A stretch of DNA of 64,000 nt from Paguma larvata (GCA_030068075.1 JAINVK010000525.1:1-64000); one strand, 5' to 3'. Counted from the stretch's first letter, positions 23,936-35,831 are shown. Notes: generated by a model not told the origin, from the letters alone. Made by a program: numbers and translations.

Positions 23936-24088
23936 GCAGAGAGAGGGAGAGAGAGAGAGAGAGAGGATCCCAAGCAGGCTCCGCACTGTCAGCACAGAGC
24001 CCTACGCGGGGCTCGAACTCACGAACTGCGAGATCACGACCTGAGCTGAAGTCGGATGCTTAGCCGACTGAGCCCCTCCAGGCGGCCC
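23882..24088 (-). mobile_element. SINEC element with target duplication
   Basis: Flanked by GCCTGACGTTATTTT and GCCTGACATTATTTT. The GA tract is expanded. The host sequence is interrupted cleanly. Confidence 0.93.
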
Positions 24089-24104
24089 AGGCCTGACATT
24101 ATTT

Positions 24105-25041
24105 TAAGCATTTTTGTTAAACGTGAGAGGCACTGAAGGCACCCCGGGCTGTAACTCTCATTCCCTTGTCGCCAGGAAGGGTGAACATCTCCCCCCCACC
24201 CGACCCCGGGACGCACCCGAGTTCTTCTTCTTCAGTGGTGAATTCTCGGTCTGTCGCTCGCTCGCCTGGAGGGAGTTGAGTCTCATAACGTGTACGAGTT
24301 CCTTGTGCGACAGAAACATCTGGGCGCTGGCATCTCCCCGGCAGGCCAGCGTGGTGGCGCCGCCGCCCGCAGCGCCGGCCCAGCCGAGGAGGCGACGTCT
24401 CCTCTTCCGCCGTCTTCTCTTTCCTGGGGCTTGTCCCCCTTGATGTGCGGGGTCGAGTTTATTGGACTCGTCGCTACGATTTACTGGAATGAGCCCGCGT
24501 GTGTTCTTGCTGACCGCCGGCTTCCTCCGACTCCCCCTCTAGGGAAACGGGCAGCGGGCGGCTCTGGCCTCGTTAATCCCGCCCCAACGCAGTGCGCCAG
24601 GCCTTCCTCTCCTGACGGGATCGGGTCATGGGGACCTGAGGGCGGCCTCCCTGGGGCAGGTCCAGTGGAGGGGAGGCCTGTCCACCTCCTGTCGTCTTGT
24701 TGGAGGGGCCGCTGGAAGGTTCGAGACGAGGTGTGTGCACGCGGGATGCTCAGGGCCTCCGCCGTGCCGGGTCCTCGGCAGGTGCGGGGGCGGGGGGGCG
24801 TGGATCGGCTGGCGCAGCGCAGCCTAGAGGCGTGCGGGCCAAGGTGCCCAGTGGGGCCCTCGGGGCCGAGCCAGCGGCCCCCACCCCCCGGCAGCCCGAG
24901 GACAGGAAGACTCCAGCGGGCGACCGGCAGCTCGCGGGTTTCATCTAGCTTGTTAGGAATTTCCAGCTTGTGTTTACAAGGGTGTTTACAGGAGCGCATT
25001 TTCTTCAGGGAACGATGAAGTCCTTAGAAACAGCTTTCTTT
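24105..25041. other. unassigned CpG-rich sequence
   Basis: GC-rich, especially 24,330-24,930. No supported exon. Confidence 0.5.
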
Positions 25042-25247
25042 TTTTTTTTTAACGTTTATTTATTTTTGAGACATAGAGACAGAGCGTGAGCAGGGAAAGG
25101 GCAGAGAGAGGGAGACACAGAATCCGAAGCAGGCTCCAGGCTCTGAGCCATCAGCACAGAGCCCGACACGGGGCTCGAACTCACAAACCGTGAGATCATG
25201 ACCGGAGCGAAGTCGGCCGCTCAACCAACTGAGCCACCCAGGCGCCC
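25042..25247 (-). mobile_element. SINEC element with target duplication
   Basis: TAGAAACAGCTTTCTT is repeated on both sides (25,025 and 25,249), a duplication of about 16 bp. Low divergence, so a young copy. Confidence 0.95.
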
Positions 25248-25404
25248 CTAGAAACAGCTTTCTTTGACAATCCTTCCTTTTTTAATTAACAGACTGATAT
25301 TTCTTTCTTACCCTGCTGAGGGGACGGATTGCATTACCTGACTTATGAATGCTGACCCAGGCTTGCACAACCGGTCACTTGATCGGTGTGTATAATTCTT
25401 TTTT

Positions 25405-25609
25405 TTAAAGGTTATTTATGTATATTGAGGGAAAGAGAGAGAGAGAACGAGCAGGGGAGAGGCAGAGAGAGAGGGAGAGAGTCCCAAGTAGGCTCTGTGC
25501 TGTCCGTGCAGAGCCTGACTAAGGGCTCGTTCCCACGAACCGTGAGATCCTGACCTGAGCTGAAATCAAGAGTGGAACGCTCAACCGCCTGAGCCCCCCA
25601 GGGGCCCCT
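25405..25609 (-). mobile_element. SINEC inserted in L1 (first of two)
   Basis: Tail GGTTATTTATGTATATTG, head CCCCAGGGGCCCC. Preceded by TATAATTCTTTTTT and followed by TGTAATTCTTTTTT, the L1 target sequence. Confidence 0.9.
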
Positions 25610-25623
25610 GTAATTCTTTTTTT

Positions 25624-25842
25624 TTTTAATTTTTTTTAATATTTTATTTATTTTTGAGAGCAGGAGAGACAAAGCATGAGTGGGGGAGGGGCAGAAAGAG
25701 AGGGAGACACAGAATCTGAAGCAAGCCCCAGGCTCTGAGCCGTCAGCACAGAGCCCGATGTGGGGCTCGAACTCACAGACTGTGAGATCATGACCTGAGC
25801 TGAAGTCGGCCGCTTAACCAACTGAGCCCCCCAGGCACCCCT
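25624..25842 (-). mobile_element. SINEC inserted in L1 (second of two)
   Basis: Same orientation, directly after the 25,405 copy, flanked by TGTAATTCTTTTT on both sides. The two insertions used the same A/T-rich target. Confidence 0.92.
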
Positions 25843-26228
25843 GTAATTCTTTTTATACATCGTTGGACTTGATTTGCTAAGACTTATTGAGAATTTTCAC
25901 ATCAATGTTTACGAGAAGTATTGATCTGTAGTTTCCTTTTCTCGTAATGTCTTTGTCTGACTTCATTATTAGGGTGATGCGGGCCTCAAGAACGTAACAG
26001 GAAGTGTTGTTGGTTGTACTTTCCGGAACAGATTGTAGAGAATTGGTGTAATTTCTTCTTCACATGTCTGGTAGGATTCACCGGTCAACACCTCTGAGCT
26101 CACTGTCTCTGTTTGGGAAGGTTATTAATTATTGATCAAATCCTTTAATAAATGTGGGCTTATTTGGATTATCTGTTTCTTCTTCTACGAGTTTTATAGA
26201 TCTCCTCTTTCAAGAAGTTGGTCCATCC

Positions 26229-26436
26229 CGGGGCACCTGGGCGGCTCAGTAGGTTAAGTGTCCAACTTTTGATTTCAGCTCAGGTCATGAGCTCATGGTT
26301 CGTGGGACTGAGTCCCATATTGGGCTCAGCGCTGACAGCACAGAACCTGCTTAGGATTCTCTCTCTCCCTCTCTCTCTGCCCCTCCCTTCCAACTCCCAC
26401 TCAAAATGAATAAATAAATATTAAAATAAAAAAAAA
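26229..26436 (+). mobile_element. SINEC inserted in L1
   Basis: Sense copy (GGGGCACCTGGGCGGCTC to AATAAATAAATATTAAAA) splitting the antisense L1 between GGTCCATCC and GGCCCAAGTG. Confidence 0.92.
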
Positions 26437-26600
26437 CTGGCCCAAGTGATCAGGTTTGTTGGCATGAGCTGTTTGTAATATTCTTCTATTAGCTTTTCAA
26501 TGGTCACGATTTGTAATCTTTTAAGAATTTTCTGCTAGGTCTGTTCTCTATTTGCAGGTGCTCCGACTCATTTGTCTATCTAGGTAAGTGACAAGTTTGG

Positions 26601-27456
26601 CACACCCGTTGGGGTCCGGGCACCATGGCGAGGCCCCAGGGAGTCAGGGGTAACAGGAGGAAAAGGCCTCAGGTGGGTGGACCTAAGTTACAGTGTGGGG
26701 GCCTTCGGGCACGTGGGGCGTGGCTCCTGGCTCCATAGGGAAGTAGACCCCCAGAGAGGCGTTAATCAGAGATGACGGCCCGGGGGGTGTGGTATTCTGG
26801 GGATAGGGCTGTGCCCTGGGTAAGGCAAGCCTAGGGGAGCGCTTTTATTCTTCGGGGTGGGGTCTGCGTAACAGCTAGGGGGCATCAGCTGGAGAGGCAT
26901 CGGGGAGGTGGCTGGCTGTCCCTCATGTCGCTTTGAGACAGCGACACCGTGGTGGATTTATGTCAACATACGCAGAAGTACTTTGGCTGAAAGTACTTAG
27001 GAAAGCTCCGTTGAGTCTATACCGAGAGTGCTGGGTCACGCACTATTGAAAGCATAAGACGTGTTACCCAATGCACCTGAAAAACAGGTTTCTTCATGTG
27101 TCTGTTGTGTCTCTTGGCTGTGAATGTAGTGAAGCCTGGTGGCCGTTAGGGAAATGCGTGAACAGAGCCGCCTCCCAGGAGGCCGCGACCTTGGGGTGCA
27201 GGCTCCGGGCAGAACACTCTTTCCTGGAGTGCCATCCCCACCCTCTGAGGTCTCTTTGTCCTGCGGAGCAAGATTCAGACTCTGGGGATGGGGCATCCAT
27301 TCGGGATGGTCTCCCGCCGCACGGGGTCGGCCTGTTTCCACCCACTGGCAGAGAAATCGCGAGTGGGAACCGCGATGACTTCTTTAGGGTATGTTTCAAC
27401 AAGTATCCTCACTGCGTTCAAAGCAATGTCCTTTAAAAATTTCCCCAAGGTCAGCT
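26601..27456. other. unassigned sequence
   Basis: Moderately GC-rich; nothing recognised before the SINE at 27,457. Confidence 0.5.
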
Positions 27457-27700
27457 TGGGGCGGCTCAGTCGGTTTAGCCTGGGGTGGCTCAGTCGGTTT
27501 AGTCTGGGTGGCTCAGTCGGTTTAGCGGTGGACTCTTGGTTTTGGCTCACGTCATGGTCTCGCAGTTCGTGAGATCGAGCCCCGTGTTGGGCTCCATGCT
27601 GACAGTGCAGAGCCTGCCCGCGATTCTCCCTCTCTCTGTGCCCCTCCCCCTCTCATGCTTGCTCTCTCTCAAAAATAGATAAACCTAAAAACATTTTTTT
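27457..27700 (+). mobile_element. SINEC element with a triplicated head
   Basis: Three tandem copies of a 23-24 bp head unit (GGGGCGGCTCAGTCGGTTTA and two variants) precede a single body and tail. AAATTTCCCCAAGGT before and AAATTTTCCCAAGGT after form the target duplication, so the triplication lies within one insertion. Confidence 0.92.
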
Positions 27701-27787
27701 AAATTTTCCCAAGGTTTTGTGGTGGTTGGGTGTCATTTTAGAGTTTCCTGGGGAAGTAGTTTCCTCTCTATCTCTCTCTGTAACATA

Positions 27788-27789
<2 letters not shown>

Positions 27790-27833
<44 letters not shown>

Positions 27834-27850
27834 ATCTGTCTATCTATCCA
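27790..27850. repeat. (CT)n then (CTAT)n microsatellite
   Basis: (CT)13 or so passing into five CTAT/ATCT units. Confidence 0.93.
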
Positions 27851-28010
27851 CACACATATATGAGCCATTTGAAACATTGGGAGACATAATGGCCCTTCAC
27901 CAGGAAACGCTTCTCCAAAGAGAGTCTCCTGTATAGTCACAAAGCCATTAGCTTGCCTATGAAGTTGAATACTGATTCAAATATTTTTCTTTGTCTACAA
28001 AATGTCTTTT

Positions 28011-28225
28011 TTAAAAAAAAAATGTTTATTTATTTTTGAGACTGGGAGAGACAGAGCACAAGGAGGGGAGGGGCAGAGAGAGAGGGAGACACAGAATCTG
28101 AAGCAGTTCCAGGCCCTGAGCTGTCAGCACAGAGCCCGACGTGGGGCTTGAACTCACAAACCTCGAGATCATGACCTGAGCTGAAGTCGACCGCTTATCT
28201 GACTGAGCGCCCCCAGGTGCCCCCA
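28011..28225 (-). mobile_element. SINEC element with target duplication
   Basis: CAAAATGTCTTTTTT precedes and CAAAATATCTTTTA follows. Full length. Confidence 0.92.
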
Positions 28226-29944
28226 AAATATCTTTTACGGCTTCCTAAGCAAGACCTGGTCAAGGATCTCACGTCGCATTTAATTGCCACGTCTCCTTAA
28301 TCTCTTTTAACCCAACAGTCGGCCCTACGCCATCGTGTTTCCTGATTTTTGTTCCTCGATGGTCAACTCTGCAGTCAAGAGGCCAGCTCATTTAGTGAAA
28401 ATCACGCGTGTGCCGCGAGTTGTGCGGCGGACACCATCTTAACGGTGTCTTTTACAGTTTGCTCTCCGCTTGCCTCCCTCCCTGGAGGAGACCCGCCAGG
28501 CGTGATGGGGAAGCTTGTCGGGAGAGCGCTGTCCGGCAGCCCCGTGGCCGCTGCGTTAGTACCTGATGCTCAGGGCGGTTACGAGACTCGCCTGGATCTC
28601 TGAGACGTGGCAGAACGGGCGTCCAGCTGGGACCTCTGATTCCACGCCTCTGTCTGCGCAACTTGGAGGCGGCCTGTCCCTCGGAGCCTCTGTTTCCCCT
28701 CGCGGAGATCGAGGAGTGATGCCACCTCACCTGGGACAGACGTCGCAGGTCTCGGGGTGCCGAGAGCCCGGGCGTCCAGGAGCTCCGCAGGGGCCTGGAG
28801 CGCAGCTTCCGGCGCAAAGAGCATGTTGGGATCCCCGGCCCGGGTCCTGGCTCCACCACCTGCCACCCGCGTGGCCACGGGCAAGGGCACCGAGCTTCTC
28901 ACAGACTCCCAGCTGCCTCTCGTGGGACACACGCAGGGTCACGATGTCTGCCTATGGGGCTGAAGAAGGAGAAGATGAGACGGGGAGGCAGAACGCAGGT
29001 GCGCTGCCTGGTGCGTGGCCGGAATGCCAGGTGAAACCGGATGGAAATGGAGAAGCCGTCGCATACAAGGCAGAGAGCAGGGCGGCCGGAATAGAGTGTA
29101 AGGCAACTGCTGACTTCTAGATGCGGGGCGTCTGAGAACACAGCACCGTCTGGAGCAAACGGAATGAAAACCAGATGTGACCTGGGAGCCCCACGCCGTA
29201 ATCCACCCGCGGCCACGCCACGTTCCGCCGGGGGCTGCGGTCTCTGCTTGGAAAACGCGTTACGCAAAGATACTTGGCATAGTTTGGGGACGGCCAGGTG
29301 GCAAGTCAAAACGGAACTAAAACTTACTGAAGTTCTTGTGAACGAATCACTCACGTGCGTGTCTTTCTAGTTTCGGGCAAAATAAAATAAACTTGAAAAC
29401 CAGCAGAAGTGTTCTTTGCTGCTACGGATTTCTGTCTGGATCCAAACCATTCTAGTTTCGTAAACCCGAAATCACCGTGCTCCGGTCCGATGGTGAGCGA
29501 GTGGGGTTTTCGGAGCCGTGCCTCCCGCCTTACCAGATAGTCTAGACTCAAGTCCACCGTGTGTCCTCTGGAGGGAGGAGGTGAACGGGTTCTCTCTGAA
29601 GGTGAAGTCTATGGTAGATACCCCAGGAAGCCAGATGGGGAAGCCCCCAGTGTTTTCTTGGCCTGCCGGGAGAGCCGAGTAGTGGAAACCCACGGACGCC
29701 CTTGTCACGCTCCCGGTGGGAAGCCGCATGGCCGAGGCAAGATGGCAGGAAGTGAAGGAAAGTGCAGGTTCTGGGGGGTCCCGTCTAGGGGGCCCCGCTC
29801 CCTGATTGGAAGACTGGATGGAGAAGGTGGGTGGTGGGCAGGGGGGAGGAATGCAGGGTGAATCCGGGTTTCTGGCTTGAGCTGTTGGCCGATGGTTCTG
29901 CCCTCGGTGTCAGGGGAGACTCGGGACTTGGGAACACTTTGGGG

Positions 29945-30060
29945 AAGATTACCAGCCGTTCGAAACCTTAGTTTCTTCTCCCATGAAATGGAGCCAAGGT
30001 CGTGTAGTCTCCAGCTGATATGAAAATTGGGACGCCGTGTAACACATCTAGAGGAGCCGG
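29945..30060 (+). mobile_element. possible MIR remnant
   Basis: CCTTAGTTTCTTCTCCCATG then AAATGGAGC follows the MIR core. Confidence 0.45.
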
Positions 30061-30599
30061 GGACGGACAGAGTGTTTCTTACACGTTTACCCCACCACCC
30101 GTGCGCAGGCCCCTCCCGTCGGCGCCCCCGGCCCCTCGTCCGCACCTCCTGCGGGCCGTGGACAGCCGAGCCCCTGGCGGGCTCTCAGGTCGGCTCTGGA
30201 GCTGAATCCCCTGATGCTGGTCCCAGCACGGGCCGCGGCTGGAAGGTGGGCTTTTCGTGGCATGAGGGGATTATGCCGTGAAATTTTCTCGCAAATGGAT
30301 CCACTTCTCTTTGCTTCCGGCTCTTTCTCCCTCTGGCCTCCCCCTTTCCCGCTCCTTCATTCAAAGCAACGCCTGGGCCCCTATTGCCTCCGAGAAAGGA
30401 GGCGACGTTTGGAAGACAGACAATACACGAGAGCGAGAGTGACGACACCCCCGCGTCGCTCCAGTGCTGGGTCTCGAAGCGAAACGCTCAGGGAGTTAAG
30501 AGGTGAGCGACGCGCTCCCACACGCACCTCGGTCTCTCCTTTCCGCAACCCGCAGACACAGCACGCCATAACCCCCCGTCCTTCCTCATCCTTCCCAAG

Positions 30600-30754
30600 G
30601 CTGTGTGCGTGTGCACGCGTGTTGTTTTCATACATGAACGCATACGTGTGCACACACGCACGCATGGCTGTGAGTTGTGTATACGTGCGCGTGCGTATGC
30701 ACGTACACATGTGTGCAAGTGTGCGTGTCTGCACGTGCGTGCACGTGTGTGTGG
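30600..30754. repeat. GT-rich variable array
   Basis: TGTGCGTGTGCACGCGTG-type units with CACACACG patches. Confidence 0.88.
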
Positions 30755-31431
30755 GGGGCTGCGGTCTCTCCAGGGCCCAGCCCCTGAGCCCCACTCTCTG
30801 GGCTTCGCCCCGGGGGGATGACGAGACCTCAGAAAGGTGGGGGTGACCCGCAGAGGAGGAACCCCTTCTTCGTCAGAGGCCTGGCAGGGGCCAGGGGGAC
30901 GCCCAGCCCGGCAGCACGTCCAGGGCGCAGGCGGCAGGGGGCAGGGGCCGGGCAGGCGGGAGGACACATCCCTCGGTGCCACTGTGCGGGCGGAGCTCAC
31001 GCGCCCGTCCACGCGACCCCAGCCCGCGTACCAGCGGTGGGGGCACGACAGACTCGGACCTCGTCTGGAGATGAATGAGAACAGGTCTCAAAACGGTCCG
31101 TGGGACCGGGTGGCGACGGCCTGTCGCAGGAGGTTCGGGCGATCCCAGAACACGCGGTCCTGTGCACGGTTCTTCCCTCATCTCTGAGAGGAGACGCGAG
31201 CGCGTCGTGGTCGAGCTGAGGTCGTCTCTTCCTTTGGGAGAGCGCCGCGATGGTTTGTAAGCTGGCATCCTCGGCCCCTTGGGCCGCCTGTGCTCCGCGC
31301 CGACCGGAAACGCGCCGGGCGCGGGCACGGCTCCACGTCTTCCCTCCGGGGACCCAGGGGAAGCCGGCCCCGACGCCGCCCCTGGCTTATTGAGAACCTT
31401 CCCCCAAGCCCGCGTCCGTCCGTGCCTCTCC

Positions 31432-31640
31432 ATCACGGGCTCATTACTCTGATTCAAATAAAGCAGTGATTTGATTTTCCTGGGGAGCTTCATTAGCATG
31501 AAGGAAAATTAAATTTACCAGGGAAAGGAGGAAACGAGCGAATAAAAAATATGACAAGTAATTGAATTTTAGGTCCATGAACTCTGCTGTGTGATTCGAT
31601 TCTGCCACAGGGAAACGAAGCTCCCTCTTCCACGCAGAAA
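31432..31640. promoter_or_regulatory. candidate conserved noncoding element
   Basis: An AT-rich, repeat-free island inside GC-rich DNA. It contains homeodomain-type TAAT/ATTA cores and an octamer-like ATTAGCAT, and the start (GATTCAAATAAAGCAGTG) is complex and non-repetitive. No open frame or splice sites. The call is inference from composition; conservation was not tested. Confidence 0.35.
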
Positions 31641-32879
31641 CCCGCTAATGCGTATAAACAGCCTGGGGCTCGTGGGCAGATGGCCCCCCGTGGGGACGTG
31701 TGATCTGTTTATGCCATGGACACAGTCCCCTGGCTGGGGGGTGAGCTGACTGGTTCAGGGGAGCCCCCTGCGTTCTGCCGGACGCCGCGGTCACAGCCGC
31801 AGCCTGTGCCCTGCGTTTTGCACAGCCCGGCCCGGGGGCAGGTGCGGGCGGCATCGCCGTGGCCTCTGAGCGCGGAGGGTGCGTCGTCCCCCGGCCCTAC
31901 CTCGTGTGTGGCTTTCCCATCCTCTCCGAGACCACGGTCCAGGCCCTTGTGCCCCCCGATCCTGGGCCCGCCCGACCCCAGGCGCCGGGGGACCACGGTT
32001 GTGCGCCCATCCCCCATGCAGCAGGCCCACCGCCTGCCCGTTCCAGCCTCCCTTGGAGCGGGCATCTCCCTTCTGTCTGGGAACTGCCGATGTCCCCTGC
32101 AGGACGGGAGGCGGGCCCCTCCAGTTCCGGCTGGTTGACCCCTGTGCCTCGTGAAAGCATTTCTGGTCTTAAACAGCATCTCACCGCGGGGCCCGTGTGC
32201 TGGACCACACGGAGCCGGCGCGGCTGCTCTGTTGACCTCCGGCCCCTGGCCTGCTGAGTGAAACCAGGCGAGAGTTCCCGGGGAGGCTGGGGCCCGGGGG
32301 GACTGGAGGACAGATCCGAGCCTGTTTACATTCTCTTTCCCCGAAGGTGATCGATGGCCTCCCCCACCTCGAGCCCAGCTCCCCTGGCCCTTTTATGCGC
32401 TGCCGCGGCTTTCAAGAGCGGAGAATGTACCGTGTGTCTTTGCCGTGTTTGCCAGCAAGGGTGGAGATCGGATTACCAGCGCAGAGTCATTCATCTTTCC
32501 TCCCAAGGCAAAGCCTGTGTCCACACGGCCTGTGTCCACATGAGTTCATCTTGCAGATTCAGTCGGTCAGGAGCGGGAGGCCCCGAGCAGGGGCCCCGGG
32601 GAAAGGGAGGCGGGGGCCCGGGCCGGCGGACGGCGATTTAACGCAGCTTCTGGGGTCTGGGTCTGGTTTTCTACCAGCGGTGTGTCTGATGTCCTCACCG
32701 TCCGGCCGGTCAGTGCTGGTTCTCCCAGGTTCCTGGGTTGGGGGACGGGAGGCGTTTCCTGCCCCTTGCAGAATAGGTATGGACTTCGGCAGCATTATCG
32801 AAGCTCCTGAAAACAGACGTGCGTATCTGGAGGGAAAGCTGAGGCCAGGCCGTGGGTCCGAGACAGACTCCCGCCATCA
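31641..32879. other. unassigned GC-rich sequence
   Basis: Follows the AT-rich island at 31.4 kb. No exon or repeat recognised. Confidence 0.5.
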
Positions 32880-32985
32880 CCACTGGCCATGTAACTTTGG
32901 GAACATTTCGAATGTGCAGAAAAGTAGCGAGAACAGCAAAAAAATTTGCCATATTTGTGTCAGTTTCCACTGAGAAATCAAACAC
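32880..32985 (+). mobile_element. possible old L1 3' remnant
   Basis: GTGCAGAAAAGTAGCGAGAA resembles a common L1M 3' segment. Short and diverged, so low confidence. Confidence 0.35.
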
Positions 32986-32991
32986 ACCGAT

Positions 32992-33187
32992 GGGGCACCT
33001 GGGTGGCTTGGTTGGTTAAACGCCCAACTCTTGATTTCAGCTCAGGTCATGATCTTATGGTTTGTGGGTTCGAGCCCCGTGTCGGGTTCTGTGCTGACAG
33101 CTCGGAGCCTGCTTGGAATTCACTCTCTCTCTCCCTCTCTCAGCCCTTCCCTTGCTCGTTTTCTCTCTCTCTCAAAATAAGTAAATA
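32992..33187 (+). mobile_element. SINEC element
   Basis: GGGGCACCTGGGTGGCTTGG to TCAAAATAAGTAAATAT. AAACACAC occurs on both sides, a possible short target duplication. Confidence 0.9.
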
Positions 33188-33239
33188 TAAAAACCAAAAT
33201 TAAAGAAAACACACGGAGAAGCCCACTGTGCTCCCTGTC

Positions 33240-33470
33240 CTTAAATCGATGCTTCTCATTCCCAGAACATCACTGCGCCGTTGTGAAAGATGACCACATC
33301 GTTACCCAGTATGGAGCAAAGGACCCAGTTTTCATGTGAACACATCATCCCGTAATACGCTTTTTTCACCCGACATTACGTTATGCAAGTTAATGACGTT
33401 GACAGATGAAGCACAATTCACTTCATTTAACTGGTGCACAGCGTTCCGTTCCACAGGCCCAGCACACGTT
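33240..33470 (-). mobile_element. possible old L1 remnant, antisense
   Basis: TTTTTTCACCCGACATTACG and TTTAACTGGTGCACAGCGTT resemble the antisense L1M 3' region. No open frame. Confidence 0.35.
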
Positions 33471-34129
33471 AATTGTGGCGATGGCGCACGTTTGGGTGGC
33501 TTCGGTCAGGAACCGGGAAGGGTCTGAGTGAGATCTCACCCACTTACGGGCCGGCAAGGTGGGCTGTCCAGTTTCAAGCTGCTGGAAGAAGATACGAGGT
33601 TCTGGGGTCAGAGATGGAAGACGATTATTCACAGCCAAAGCAGTGGCCGGAGTGTCACACATGCGCCCATGGTTCCTTGACTCCGGCGCCCACGGGGTGA
33701 CACGGAGGGCCGGGCAGCAGCTGCACACGCAGCAGGTCCAGTTCAAGAGAAGGTCCCTGAGCCTGGGGGACCCTGTGGATGTAGAGCAGGCGGGACGCAA
33801 GCTGCCTCTCTGTCCTGGGGTGAGACATCGGCCTTCGAGATTCCTTCCTACAAACACAGCTTTGAAACGTGGCGGGTTAGGAGCAGTCAAGGCTCTGCGG
33901 TCTTGGCACAGCCAGTGAGACACAGAGGGAACGGGTAGCCCGAGGAGGACCCCGTCTTCCAAAGTTTCTCTGTTTTAGCTCTTACAGGTGTGAAGAAGCG
34001 CCCCCACTGGTCTCCCTGCACAGGCCACGGGAGAAATTGCTCTTAGCGGCCATCGTCAGAATTCACAGCTCATGTCATCCCACTTCTTTCTGTCGTACTG
34101 ATCGTTCGGTTTCCTCTTCTGTTCTTAGT
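33471..34129. other. unassigned sequence
   Basis: No recognised repeat or exon. A minus frame of about 180 codons (33,423-33,962) lacks domain or splice support. Confidence 0.45.
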
Positions 34130-34262
34130 CTTCTCATTTGTGCCTGTTTTTGTGCATTTGCCTTTTTTGCATGCATTATAGGTGTTCTTTGTATATGTTG
34201 CATACTAATTCATTGTCGGTTATATGTAATAAGAATATCTCTTTTCACCCCATGATTGTCTT
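34130..34262 (-). mobile_element. possible L1 fragment, antisense
   Basis: GGTGTTCTTTGTATATGTTG and AATTCATTGTCGGTTATATG follow the antisense L1 pattern. It ends where the SINE at 34,270 inserted. Confidence 0.45.
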
Positions 34263-34269
34263 CCTTTTT

Positions 34270-34496
34270 TAAAAGTTTATTTTATTTATTTACTCTTGAG
34301 AGAGAGTGAGAGAGAGAGCATGTGCATGAGTGGGGGAGAGACAGAAAGAGAGGAAGAGAGAGACTCCCAAGCAGGCTCCTCACTGTCAGTGTAAGAGCCT
34401 GATATGGGGCTTGAACTCATGAAGAATGAGATCATAACTTGGGCCAAAATCAAGAGTCGGACACTCAACCAGCTGTGTCACCCAGGTGCACCCCCC
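34270..34496 (-). mobile_element. SINEC element with target duplication
   Basis: CATGATTGTCTTC before and CATGGCTGTCTTC after. Middle is longer and more diverged than most copies. Confidence 0.92.
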
Positions 34497-34499
34497 CAT

Positions 34500-35756
34500 G
34501 GCTGTCTTCTTCTTTGTTTATAGGTTTTCATCTCAGAGAAAAGTTTTAGGGTTTTAAATGTGAAAAAAGACATTATAAAAAATATATTTCACTTGTAATA
34601 GTATTAAAAAGAATAAAATACTAGGGGAATAAGTTTAACCAAGTAGGTAAAAGATCCGTAGTCTGAAGACTATAAGATGTTGATGAAAGAAATTGAAGAT
34701 GACACAAATAAATGGAAAGATAGCCCATGTTTTTGGAGTGGAAGAATTAATATTGTTAAAATATCCGTATACAAAATCACCTATAGATTTAATGCAATCC
34801 CTATCAAAATTCCAATGGTATTTCTTGCAGAAATAGAAGGAAACAATCCCAAAATTGACAGGAATCATACAAGGCTCCAAATAGCAAAGCAAAGTTGAAG
34901 AAGAATGAAGCTGGAGGCATCACACTTCCTGATTTCAAACTATGTTAAAAATTTGTAGTAATCAAAACAGCACATTACAGACATGAAAACAGACACGTGG
35001 ACCCATGGAACATAAGAGCAAGCCCGGAAATAAATCCGCACATACACGGTCACCTAATCTTTGACGAGCATGCCAAGAACACATAATGGGGAAGGAACAG
35101 TCTTCAGTGAATAATATTGAAACACCTGCATGTCCACATGCAGAAGAATGACGCCGGGTCCCTGCCACTCGCAAAAATATAACTTGAAACAGATTAAAGG
35201 CTTCGGTGTAAGACCTGAAGCCAAAACTGCTACAAGAAAACATTGGGAAGAGCCCCTTTAACATTCGTCCGGGCAAAAATTTCTCTGGATTTGACACCAA
35301 AAGCAAAGGCGACAAAAGAAAAAAAAAAATAAACGAGTGTGACTACCTCAAACGCAAGCACCGCAGCAAAGGACCCGTCGACGGAATGAAAGAGCCATCT
35401 ACAGAACAGGGGAACATACTTCCAAAGCTTGGATCTGAGAAGGGCTCATAGCTGATCTATATGCAACACATACAACTTAGAAGTAAAAACCAAAGACGAA
35501 AATAACTTGCCTAGAAATGGGCAAAGGAACTGAATAGTTCCCCAAGGAAGACACGTGAACGATGCTCGCCGTCGCCGATCGCCAGGGGGCGGCGGATCCG
35601 AACCGCAGCGAGGACCACCTCACGCCTGTCGGAGCGGCTGAAATCAGCAACACGAGAAACACCAGGTGCTGGCGAGGACGCGGAGAAAGGGGACCCCCGC
35701 GCGCTGTCGGTGGGAGTGCACACTGGTGCAGCCGCTCTGGAGAACAGCGTGGAGGT
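34500..35756 (+). mobile_element. LINE-1 ORF2 3' fragment, sense
   Basis: Clear L1 ORF2 similarity: ATGAAAGAAATTGAAGATGA, then TTTAATGCAATCCCTATCAA, then GTAATCAAAACAGCACATTA. It continues to the near-3' motif GTGGGAGTGCACACTGGTGC. Multiple stops, indels and CpG changes make it non-functional. Its end is joined directly to a SINE tail. Confidence 0.85.
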
Positions 35757-35831
35757 TGGGATTCTCTCTCTGCCCCTCCCTGCTTGTGCTCTCTCTCTCA
35801 CAAAATAACTAAATAAACTTTAAAAAAAAAG
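35757..35831 (+). mobile_element. SINEC 3' tail fused to L1
   Basis: Only the last about 75 bp of a SINEC remain (GGGATTCTCTCTCTGCCCC to AACTAAATAAACTTTAAA). The join with L1 is at GGTTGGGATT. Confidence 0.85.

Larger units (their letters stand above)
25265..26600 (-). mobile_element. LINE-1 ORF2 fragment, antisense, interrupted by three SINEs
   Basis: The plus strand shows the familiar reverse complement of mammalian L1 ORF2: TGTATAATTCTTTTT, ATGTTTACGAGAAGTATTG, AATGTCTTTGTCTG, GGTTATTAATTATTGATC. It is much mutated and not coding. SINEs at 25,405, 25,624 and 26,229 split it. Edges are approximate. Confidence 0.8.
28226..31431. other. largely unassigned sequence
   Basis: Holds an MIR-like piece near 29,945 and the GT array at 30,600. 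CTCACGTCGCATTTAATTGC near 28,269 may be LINE-derived. No gene supported. Confidence 0.45.

Noticed and set aside
34677..34898. Protein-like 73-codon frame
   Set aside because: It is a relic of L1 ORF2, not a host gene.
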